Positions 50,017-57,059 of a stretch of 64,000 nucleotides of DNA are shown here, piece by piece. A program made the translations under genes and the position numbers. The notes under the pieces were generated by a model that was not told where the DNA came from, did not search any database, and saw only the letters and a program-made list of their open reading frames with translations. Numbering within the stretch: position 1 is the first letter of the stretch; the number at the start of each line of letters is the position of its first letter. The DNA comes from Azotimanducus sp965220185 (GTDB taxonomy: Bacteria; Pseudomonadota; Gammaproteobacteria; Pseudomonadales; Azotimanducaceae), in NCBI GenBank assembly GCA_965220185.1, contig OZ244807.1, forward strand, positions 2,480,001 to 2,544,000. The letters run 5' to 3'.

Positions 50017-51718
50017 GTGTTGCCAACGCCTCCTTCAGAACAGTTCGTGAGAGCAAGATGTAGATGAGGAAGGAAACAAAAAAACCAGAGAACCAGGAGG
50101 TCGTGTACAGCCAATCCAGCCATGTCACGAAATACCCCACGAGGGCGGTCGCGACGCCAGCGGCCAAGGCGATCATGGCGGCCGGGTTGAAGCCGTTTCG
50201 ATAGCGGTAGGGGCCGTGCGGGTCGAACAGCCCATCGAGCGACAGGCGCGTGCGCCTGAGCGGGTAGTAGTCCGCGAGCATGACGCCGAGCACGGGACCA
50301 AGGAATCCGCTCACAAAGACGAGCAATTCGCTGATGCGGTCAAAGAGCAGCCACGGCGCGATCACGACACCGATCACGCCTGTGATCAATCCGCCGCGTT
50401 TGAAGCTAATGACACGCGGCCACAGATTCGCAAAGGCGTTCGCTGGCGCGATGACGTTTGCCGCGATGTTGGTGGTGAGCGTTGCGATCAAGAGCAACAA
50501 TTGCGTGGCAACCACGATCACCGGGTTGTCAAAGCGGGCGATGAGGCTGACAGGGTCCCAAGGCGCGTCTTCCGCCACGAGAACATCTTCAAACACAATC
50601 AGCGCGGCACAGGTCACGAACACGCTGACAAAGCTGTAGAGCAGCATGGTGGTGGGAAGTCCGATGAATTGGCCAGCGACTTGCGCGCGCTGGCTTTTAC
50701 CGAAGCGGGTGATGTCGGCGATGCTGATCGACATGGTGGCCCAGAAACCCACCATGGCCGTCACCCAAAACAGCCAAGTCGCGAGCCTGTTGCTTGCTGC
50801 GGACGGCTCGGCAACCGGTACCGGGCTTGAGACCGCTTGCGCGCGTCGAAACTGCGCCACAAGGTCGCTCTTCGCCATCGTGCGCAGACTTTTCACCTCT
50901 GTCGGCGGTATCTCCACGACGTCCTGTTCAGCAAGTCGCCAGTCCGCGTTTTCAAGTTCTGAACGTCCGGCGATTCGGTACTCATCAGCCTTCCATTCGC
51001 CGTCAACGCCTCGCAAGGGCAGAACCAAGATGCTACCGTCGGCGTGATACTCGGCGGTCGGTCGATCTAGCTGTTCGCTCTTTGCAAGAACAGTCGCGAA
51101 ACCGCCGCCATAGCTTGCGCCCCACGCGACCAGCAGTAGGCCGACGCCGATCAAAATCGGCGCGGCGAGCGTCTCCAGATATCGTATCGATTCGCTGCCG
51201 CGCCATATGAAGCACAGGGTCAGGAGCCAAGATGCGCCAAAGGCGACGAACTTGCCTGCCGTCAGTCCGCTGGCAACGGGCTGTGAGAATAGCGTGCAGG
51301 CGATCACATAGATGGCCAGTCCACCAATCCACGTTTGCACACCGAACCAGCCGCAGGCGACAAGCGATCTGACGAGCGCCGGGATATGCACGCCGAGCGT
51401 GCCGAACGGCGCACGCCCGAGCACCGCGAAGGGCACGCCGTACTTCACGCCCGCATGGCCGTTCAATGTCATCGGGACAGTCACGACGATGTTGGCGATG
51501 AGAATGATCGTCAGGGCTTCGAACCAACTCAGACCGCTCTGCACCATATAGCTCGCGAGCACATAGGTCGGGATGCACGCCGCCATCCCCACCCACAGCG
51601 CAGCGAGGTTCCACGTGTTCCATGTCCGCTTCGATTCAGCGACAGGCGCTAGATCAGGCGAGTAGAGCGTGCTTTCCTCAATGGCGGTGCGCACAGCGGG
51701 AGTGCGATCGCCACTCAA
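49997..51718 (-). CDS. NCS1-family nucleobase/allantoin permease with an extra polar domain
   Basis: A 573-residue transporter with about 12 membrane segments. Family motifs: WNLAALWVGMAACIPTYVLA, FGTLGVHIPALVRSLVACGWFGVQTWIGG and NIAANVIAPANAFANL. Between membrane segments around residues 205-290 there is an ~85-residue charged insert (ADGSILVLPLRGVDGEWKAD ... MAKSDLVAQFRRAQA) that NCS1 transporters of usual ~480-500 residues lack. It heads the pyrimidine catabolism operon, so uracil/thymine or hydantoin uptake is likely. Its 3' end overlaps dihydropyrimidinase. Confidence 0.9.
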   Translation of the reverse strand: MSGDRTPAVRTAIEESTLYSPDLAPVAESKRTWNTWNLAALWVGMAACIPTYVLASYMVQSGLSWFEALTIILIANIVVTVPMTLNGHAGVKYGVPFAVLGRAPFGTLGVHIPALVRSLVACGWFGVQTWIGGLAIYVIACTLFSQPVASGLTAGKFVAFGASWLLTLCFIWRGSESIRYLETLAAPILIGVGLLLVAWGASYGGGFATVLAKSEQLDRPTAEYHADGSILVLPLRGVDGEWKADEYRIAGRSELENADWRLAEQDVVEIPPTEVKSLRTMAKSDLVAQFRRAQAVSSPVPVAEPSAASNRLATWLFWVTAMVGFWATMSISIADITRFGKSQRAQVAGQFIGLPTTMLLYSFVSVFVTCAALIVFEDVLVAEDAPWDPVSLIARFDNPVIVVATQLLLLIATLTTNIAANVIAPANAFANLWPRVISFKRGGLITGVIGVVIAPWLLFDRISELLVFVSGFLGPVLGVMLADYYPLRRTRLSLDGLFDPHGPYRYRNGFNPAAMIALAAGVATALVGYFVTWLDWLYTTSWFSGFFVSFLIYILLSRTVLKEALATHVPTHT

Positions 51719-52347
51719 AACTCATACCGCCCCGTCAAACCAATCTCACGCCTGTCGGTGTTCCAAATAGCGAAGCCGAGAAATCCTGGGTAGTAGTTGC
51801 GCACCCGCGTATAGGTTTCGTCGGCGAGGTTGATGCCGTAGAGCGCGACGGACCAATTATCTGCCGCACTGCGGTACTCGATGCGACCATTGATCAGACC
51901 ATACCCCTTTTCGCGCTCGAAGGGCGAGTTGGCGATTTGTCCGTAGAAATCGTCGCGATAGGCATAGTCGAGGCGCGCAAGAACGCTGCCTCCACTGATG
52001 AGCGGAATATCGAGTTGCGGAGAGATGCTGAAGGTGTTTTCGCTGACATACGGGAGCTGGTGTCCAGCGGAAAAGTTGGCTTCGAGAGACGGGTCAAGGT
52101 CAACCTTGGTGATCTCGGCATCAGTATAGGCGTAGGTTGCATCGATACGGAAAATCGGCGAGATGAGGACAGTCACTTCGAGTTCCACACCGTCAATCTC
52201 GGCGGCGGCGGCATTGAGCACGCGGGTGTCGAAGGAGTTGCCGACGCGGTTGACCTGTGCCTGATAGTCCTCGTAGTCGTTTCGATAGATCGCCGCGTTG
52301 AAGCGCAAGCGATCTTCGAGCATAAGCGCCTTCAGGCCGATTTCAAA
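51715..52347 (-). pseudogene. 3' part of a TonB-dependent receptor gene split by the composite element
   Basis: Encodes the last ~210 residues: FEIGLKALMLEDRLRFNAAI, strands such as YEDYQAQVNRVGNS and RLDYAYRDDFYGQIANSPF, and the final outer-membrane motif ending in GLTGRYEF with terminal Phe. It continues, after removal of 52348-57051 and one ATTTCAAA copy, exactly in frame with the 5' part (57052-58649). The severed 3' part has no start of its own. The stop overlaps the permease start region by 4 bp, so it may have been co-transcribed with the catabolic operon before disruption. Confidence 0.92.
52340..52347. repeat. 8-bp target site duplication, left copy
   Basis: ATTTCAAA directly abuts the left terminal inverted repeat. 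The same 8 bp follow the right end at 57052-57059. In the receptor reading frame the site is TTT GAA AT, encoding FE plus part of I. Confidence 0.93.
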
Positions 52348-53643
52348 GGGATTTATATACATGACTCCACCAAGTGGTGTCTTGCTACTTTTTGACGTTT
52401 CACAGGCCGACCAACGTCGCCGCCTCCACGTCCAGTCGCCCCAATCCCGGAGGCCAGAATATTCAACGCAGCATTGATGTCTGCATTGTCGGCATGCCCA
52501 CACGCCAAGCACTTGAATTTCTCTTGGGTGGGTCTATTGTTTTTGTCGATGAACCCGCATCGTGAGCACGTCAAGGACGTGTATTGTGGGTTCACCTCAG
52601 CAAGTCGTGCTGACTTGTACGACAGCTTCTGTTTCAACCCACCCCATCCGGTGTTGAGGATGGCTTTGTTCAAGCCTGCCTTCTGCCTGACGTGCTTGCC
52701 GGGTTCGTCAATTGTTCCTTTCGCCGAAGCTGTCATGGCTTTGGTATTGAGCTTCTCGACAACCACAGTACCGGCCTTCTCGGCGATCTGTTTTGACGCA
52801 TGATGCTGCCAGTTGTCTCGGTAGCAGCGAATGTTCCGGCACACCTTCGACAGACGCTGCTTTGTGACGTTCCGTCGGTTCGATCCGATCACTTGTCGTT
52901 TCATGCGGCGCTGGTACCGACGCTTCCGACACTCAAGGCGTTCAAGACGCGCATCGTCAAGACGGATGATCTCACCGTCGCTTGTCGCGACCTGTGCCAC
53001 GTTCATATCGACACCGACGGCGCGACCATCATCAATACGCTCGACTTCGTGCGCAGGGACCTTGTATCGAATGACCGCGTGCCATCGTCCGCATTCACGC
53101 TTGATGGTCACGGCCCGTGCTTCATAATGGCGATACGGGTCTTCGCCTTTGCGGGCGAGGCGGAACCAGCCAAGCTTCTGCAATCGGATGCTGTTTCCTG
53201 ACAGTTGGAAGTGTCTCGGTTCAGGGAACGTGACTGTCCGTGTCCGATGCTTCGACTTGTACTTCGGACGACCAGCTTGGTGCTTGAAGTACCTCTCCCA
53301 CGCGAGGGCTTGATCCTTGAGCGCATGCCGAACAGCGCCGAACGGCAGTGCCTGCAGCCAGTCTGTCTTCGCTCGAAGCTGTGTGAAGACCTTTCCGGTT
53401 GATTCAAACCGGGTTGATGGCTTCGGAAGCACCCACGGAATTCGTTCATGCCACGCATATTCCTCTTCGTTCCATGCAAGCATTCGGTTCCATACCCAGA
53501 TACACGCACCAGTGACCTGCATGAGCTTCTGATGCTTCGCGCGGGTGCGGGGCAGCAGGCGGTATCGGGTTGTGCGATGGGCGTATTCCATGTTGTTATT
53601 TTACTTGATGTTTGGGGCGGGGGGAGTCATGTATATAAATCCC
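52348..53643 (-). mobile_element. tnpB unit 1 (1296 bp, terminal inverted repeats at both ends)
   Basis: Perfect 21-bp inverted repeats at 52348-52368 and 53623-53643 enclose one gene. The unit has exactly the same length as unit 2. Its outer ~670 bp are identical to unit 2, whereas the inner part is diverged. A G-rich stretch (GGGGCGGGG) sits just inside the 5' repeat in both units. Confidence 0.88.
52353..53591 (-). CDS. tnpB: TnpB RNA-guided nuclease-like protein, copy 1
   Basis: A 412-residue OrfB/TnpB protein. The RuvC-like acidic residues are intact: Asp195 in AVGVDMNVAQV, Glu279 in VVVEKLNTKAM and Asp371 in ADNADINAALNIL. The zinc ribbon is CSRCG...CLACGH (Cys342, 345, 361, 364). An N-terminal Arg-rich helical domain precedes them. 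TnpB of IS200/IS605 elements is an RNA-guided nuclease that uses an omega RNA from the 3' end of its gene. Here the stop codon TAA lies inside the terminal repeat, so no untranslated 3' region exists within the unit. Residues 1-190 differ from copy 2 at about one in six positions; 191-412 are identical. Confidence 0.93.
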   Translation of the reverse strand: MEYAHRTTRYRLLPRTRAKHQKLMQVTGACIWVWNRMLAWNEEEYAWHERIPWVLPKPSTRFESTGKVFTQLRAKTDWLQALPFGAVRHALKDQALAWERYFKHQAGRPKYKSKHRTRTVTFPEPRHFQLSGNSIRLQKLGWFRLARKGEDPYRHYEARAVTIKRECGRWHAVIRYKVPAHEVERIDDGRAVGVDMNVAQVATSDGEIIRLDDARLERLECRKRRYQRRMKRQVIGSNRRNVTKQRLSKVCRNIRCYRDNWQHHASKQIAEKAGTVVVEKLNTKAMTASAKGTIDEPGKHVRQKAGLNKAILNTGWGGLKQKLSYKSARLAEVNPQYTSLTCSRCGFIDKNNRPTQEKFKCLACGHADNADINAALNILASGIGATGRGGGDVGRPVKRQKVARHHLVESCI

Positions 53644-54353
53644 TTCTTTTAGACGGCATTGATGTTGAACCGGGGCGTTCGGTATTCAGTGCAGAACACA
53701 TCACAGAGAAGGGAATAGATGTTGATGTGTATCTTGACGCACGGCTCGAAAACATTTGCGAGAGTGTGTATTTTTTGTACCGGAATCCAATAACTGGATA
53801 CATTCATTGGGTTTATGGGTCTCGCCATGAAGGGGACCGTGGGAATGATATATATAATCGATGCAAAGCCAATAACGGAGAGAACGACGGAACGTTTCAT
53901 CGTGCTTACGTGGCAGAAAGGGAGTTTGAAACACGGGCAATGCACATCGCACAAAACAAAGGCGACTTTCGACTGCTCACGCTTGTGTTCGTTGACGATG
54001 AGAATGTCCCTGTACCGCACTATGACGCCGCGATGGAGTTCTCAACAACTATTCGGCGGCTCTCGGATGAGGAAGCCGACGGGCGGGTGACGTTCTATGA
54101 AGCAACGGGCGGATGGGGATCCTTACAAACGGATGAAATTCGCCAGTTTGTGCGGCTCGCACCTGAAGAACGTGACCATTCTCGGTTCAAGAGTAAAGAG
54201 GCAGACATTTCCTCTGATGAGGCGGAAAAATGCCGTGAAATTCCTGTGGGCGAGGATGAGCCGCTGATGGTCACGCCGTTGTGCAGACGGTATGTTGGTC
54301 TTGATGTGGCACCACATGTCCAGCACCACGGGCAGCATTCCCATTCGCATTAG
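53644..54353 (+). pseudogene. Cargo protein of unknown function, probably 5'-truncated
   Basis: The plus frame is open from inside unit 1 and continues about 235 codons to the TAG at 54351-54353. The coding-like part begins right after the inverted repeat (DGIDVEPGRSVFSAEHITEK) and contains ICESVYFLYRNPITGYIHWV, RRLSDEEADGRVTFYEATGG and a His-rich tail (HVQHHGQHSHSH). There is no Met until MHIAQNKGDF, about 90 codons in. I think unit 1 inserted into or removed the 5' end. 'VYFLYRNPITGYIHWVYGSR' faintly recalls a GIY-YIG nuclease start, but the similarity is too weak to claim. Confidence 0.5.
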
Positions 54354-54355
54354 AC

Positions 54356-54400
54356 AAAAAAGGGAACGAGGCACTACATGCTGTCGAGTGCCTCATTCCC
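54356..54400 (-). terminator. Rho-independent terminator of fic
   Basis: A 14-bp stem (GGGAACGAGGCACT with AGTGCCTCATTCCC, one wobble) and 11-nt loop at 54362-54400. Read on the minus strand it ends in a run of six T (54361-54356), just 6 bp after the fic stop. Confidence 0.85.
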
Positions 54401-54406
54401 AATCGT

Positions 54407-55597
54407 TCACCGGTATATGGCCTTACCCTGTGTTTTAGGGAGTTGTTCGGGTTGCCAGCCTTTGAGCAGGACATCCATGTTAGGTATCACAACTGAGTAG
54501 CGAGTAGCTCGTGCTTGTCCTGTACGAGTGAGCACCCCTGCTTCAACGAGTTCCCCTAGGTCTCTTGCAGCAGTGATATCTGCGACCCCTGTAATGCTTC
54601 GATAATTCTTCGAGCTTAGTCCGCCTTCAAACCCTTCTGGTTCAGCATCAAAGAGTCGATTGATGATTTTTTGCTGGCGTTGATTGAGTGTATCACCCAA
54701 TGTATCACGTATGGAATGTTTTGTTAGAACGCACCGAAGTATATGATGTCCTCGTTCTTGCGCACTAATCATTGTTTGACCATACCAACTTAGCCATTCT
54801 GTGATGTCGAGAGATCGATTCGAGGTGTTCAGTGCGGTGTAATACTGTTTTTGATTGGCTTTTATTTCTGATGAAAGCGGGATAAACGATGGTCGTCCGA
54901 TCATTCGTGAAAGTGATTTTTCGATAATTGCTCTTCCGATTCGCCCGTTCCCATCCTCAAAAGGATGAATATTCTCAAACCAGCTATGGCACATCCCTGC
55001 TATAGAGAGTATTGACCTTGTAGTTTGGTTCGGCTGTGTTGCTTCATTGAACCATGTGACATATTGTGCCATTTCGTCTGTGACACGTTGCCCAGGAACG
55101 GCTTCGTAGTGAACTTGTATCTTTGCACCTAAGTGTTTCTGACTTGCGATAACCACTTCATCGCCTTTTCCACGATATGTGCCCAGTCGTTTCATTGTTG
55201 GTTCATGTGCCATAAGTTGGATATGCCAGCTACAGAGCATTTCGTGTGTAAGTTCGCTTCCATGATCAAGGTAGACATTCGCGGTAAGTTGAGCGATACC
55301 GTCTTCCGCAGGTGTTGATTTCGCCTTATCTTTACGAAGCCCAAGTCGATAAAATAGTGATTCTCTCAGTGAATCATGATTCAAATAGACCCCTTCAATC
55401 GCCGATGTATGCAACGCATCTGCGCTAAGGGTTTGTATTTTGTATTGTTCGGTTTCCTCTGTTCCGATACGCTCTAAAATTTCTGCTTGTGTACTCAAAT
55501 TCTGCTCAAATTGATCAGCAACACCATCAAATACATGCGGTTGCCAGACAACACGTGGCCAGCCATCGATAGCCCAGGCCCAAGATTTATTCGCCAA
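54407..55597 (-). CDS. fic: Fic-domain AMP transferase with built-in inhibitory helix (class II)
   Basis: A 396-residue Fic protein. An N-terminal DUF4172 region starts WAWAIDGWPRVVWQP. The inhibitory motif TSAIEG (T/SxxxEG) lies at about residue 63-68. The catalytic loop is HPFEDGNGRIGR, the canonical HPFxDGNGRxxR, and the flap includes GTYRGKGDEVVIAS. The C-terminus has a winged-helix segment (QQKIINRLFDAEPEG...ITGVADITAARDLGELVEAG). Such proteins AMPylate target proteins; this class carries its own antitoxin helix. It is AT-richer than the chromosome, pointing to transfer. A terminator follows, and an inverted repeat lies in front. Confidence 0.92.
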   Translation of the reverse strand: MANKSWAWAIDGWPRVVWQPHVFDGVADQFEQNLSTQAEILERIGTEETEQYKIQTLSADALHTSAIEGVYLNHDSLRESLFYRLGLRKDKAKSTPAEDGIAQLTANVYLDHGSELTHEMLCSWHIQLMAHEPTMKRLGTYRGKGDEVVIASQKHLGAKIQVHYEAVPGQRVTDEMAQYVTWFNEATQPNQTTRSILSIAGMCHSWFENIHPFEDGNGRIGRAIIEKSLSRMIGRPSFIPLSSEIKANQKQYYTALNTSNRSLDITEWLSWYGQTMISAQERGHHILRCVLTKHSIRDTLGDTLNQRQQKIINRLFDAEPEGFEGGLSSKNYRSITGVADITAARDLGELVEAGVLTRTGQARATRYSVVIPNMDVLLKGWQPEQLPKTQGKAIYR

Positions 55598-55624
55598 GAG
55601 AAACCTCCTCCAAACAAACAGTAT

Positions 55625-55679
55625 AAAACCTTTCCAAATGGGATTAATATCAATATATTAGATGTTTTGGAAAGGTTTT
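55625..55679. promoter_or_regulatory. Inverted repeat upstream of fic
   Basis: AAAACCTTTCCAAA (55625-55638) and TTTGGAAAGGTTTT (55666-55679) are a perfect 14-bp inverted repeat with a 27-nt AT-rich centre. A third half-site TCCTTTCCATT follows at about 55689-55699. It lies 28 bp upstream of the fic start. Because Fic has a C-terminal winged helix, it may be the operator for autoregulation (inference). Confidence 0.55.
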
Positions 55680-55755
55680 TAACGTTGAATCCTTTCCATT
55701 CGGGACTTCTACACAAAGGATGACACGACACCGTGCACGTCAACCTGTAAATGTG

Positions 55756-57051
55756 GGGATTTATATACATGACTCCCCCCGCCCCAAACATCAAGTAAAA
55801 TAACAACATGGAATACGCCCATCGTACATCCCGCTACCGCCTGCTTCCGCGCACCCGCGCGAAGCATCAACTGTTGTGGCAGGTGACCGGCGCATGTCTC
55901 TATGTGTGGAATCAGATGCTCGAACGGAACGAAGAGGAATATGCGTGGCATGAACGAATTCCGTGGGTGCTTCCGAAGCCATCAACCCGGTTTGAATCAA
56001 CCGCAAAGGTCTTCACACAACTTCGAGCGAAGACAGACTGGTTGCAGGCACTGCCGTTCGGCGCTGTTCGGCATACGCTCAAGGACCAAGCCCTCGCGTG
56101 GGAGCGGTACTTCAAGCACCAAGCTGGTCGTCCGAAGTACAAGTCAAAGTATCGAACACGGACGGTGACGTTTCCCGAACCGGGTCATTTCAAACTTGCC
56201 GGGCAGCACATCCGATTGCAGAAACTTGGCTGGTTCCGTCTCGCCCGACGAGGGAACGACCCGTATCGTGACCACGAGGCGCGGGCAGTGACCATCAAAC
56301 GTGAGTGCGGACGATGGTATGCGACGGTGCGGTATCGAGTCCCTGCGTGCGAAGTTGAACGTATCGACGATGGTCACGCTGTCGGTGTCGATATGAACGT
56401 GGCACAGGTCGCGACAAGCGACGGTGAGATCATCCGTCTTGACGATGCGCGTCTTGAACGCCTTGAGTGTCGGAAGCGTCGGTACCAGCGCCGCATGAAA
56501 CGACAAGTGATCGGATCGAACCGACGGAACGTCACAAAGCAGCGTCTGTCGAAGGTGTGCCGGAACATTCGCTGCTACCGAGACAACTGGCAGCATCATG
56601 CGTCAAAACAGATCGCCGAGAAGGCCGGTACTGTGGTTGTCGAGAAGCTCAATACCAAAGCCATGACAGCTTCGGCGAAAGGAACAATTGACGAACCCGG
56701 CAAGCACGTCAGGCAGAAGGCAGGCTTGAACAAAGCCATCCTCAACACCGGATGGGGTGGGTTGAAACAGAAGCTGTCGTACAAGTCAGCACGACTTGCT
56801 GAGGTGAACCCACAATACACGTCCTTGACGTGCTCACGATGCGGGTTCATCGACAAAAACAATAGACCCACCCAAGAGAAATTCAAGTGCTTGGCGTGTG
56901 GGCATGCCGACAATGCAGACATCAATGCTGCGTTGAATATTCTGGCCTCCGGGATTGGGGCGACTGGACGTGGAGGCGGCGACGTTGGTCGGCCTGTGAA
57001 ACGTCAAAAAGTAGCAAGACACCACTTGGTGGAGTCATGTATATAAATCCC
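55756..57051 (+). mobile_element. tnpB unit 2 (1296 bp, terminal inverted repeats at both ends)
   Basis: Perfect 21-bp inverted repeats at 55756-55776 and 57031-57051. It contains only tnpB. A short hairpin CACCACTTGGTG lies just before the right repeat. From about 56382 to 57051 it is identical to the outer part of unit 1. Confidence 0.88.
55808..57046 (+). CDS. tnpB: TnpB RNA-guided nuclease-like protein, copy 2
   Basis: A 412-residue TnpB, same length as copy 1, with RuvC residues Asp195, Glu279 and Asp371 and the four zinc-ribbon cysteines all present. Compared with copy 1, the N-terminal ~190 residues carry many substitutions (for example QLLWQVTGACLYVWNQMLER against QKLMQVTGACIWVWNRMLAW), while residues 191-412 are identical, as is the DNA. 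The ATG is preceded by an AT-rich leader (AAATAACAAC). The stop codon TAA at 57044-57046 lies within the right terminal repeat, five bases from its end. No TnpA partner is present. Confidence 0.93.
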   Translation: MEYAHRTSRYRLLPRTRAKHQLLWQVTGACLYVWNQMLERNEEEYAWHERIPWVLPKPSTRFESTAKVFTQLRAKTDWLQALPFGAVRHTLKDQALAWERYFKHQAGRPKYKSKYRTRTVTFPEPGHFKLAGQHIRLQKLGWFRLARRGNDPYRDHEARAVTIKRECGRWYATVRYRVPACEVERIDDGHAVGVDMNVAQVATSDGEIIRLDDARLERLECRKRRYQRRMKRQVIGSNRRNVTKQRLSKVCRNIRCYRDNWQHHASKQIAEKAGTVVVEKLNTKAMTASAKGTIDEPGKHVRQKAGLNKAILNTGWGGLKQKLSYKSARLAEVNPQYTSLTCSRCGFIDKNNRPTQEKFKCLACGHADNADINAALNILASGIGATGRGGGDVGRPVKRQKVARHHLVESCI

Positions 57052-57059
57052 ATTTCAAA
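57052..57059. repeat. 8-bp target site duplication, right copy
   Basis: ATTTCAAA follows the right terminal inverted repeat directly and equals 52340-52347. Confidence 0.93.

Larger units (their letters stand above)
52348..57051. mobile_element. 4704-bp composite element: two inverted tnpB units flanking fic and an unknown gene
   Basis: The element is bounded by perfect 21-bp inverted repeats (GGGATTTATATACATG then ACTCC) at 52348-52368 and 57031-57051, and by the 8-bp duplication ATTTCAAA. The same 21-bp repeats also close the inner edges of each unit (53623-53643 and 55756-55776). The two 1296-bp units are in opposite orientation with the tnpB 3' ends facing outwards. Cargo is 2112 bp: an unknown gene (+) and a fic gene (-). 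The 8-bp flanks of the inner ends (TTCTTTTA and TAAATGTG) do not match, as expected if the four-ended structure moved as a whole. No DDE, tyrosine or serine transposase is present. Confidence 0.92.

Noticed and set aside
53448..53643. Upstream extension of the cargo reading frame beginning MPRIFLFVPCKH
   Set aside because: It is the antisense of tnpB copy 1 and crosses the inverted repeat. The equivalent stretch on the other side (55709-55951, minus) reads the same from copy 2, showing that it is a shadow.
52348..57051. An ordinary IS605-type insertion with a Y1 transposase
   Set aside because: I looked for a TnpA (HUH, catalytic Tyr) gene in both strands of the cargo and units and found none. 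Inverted repeats and an 8-bp duplication do not fit that mechanism.
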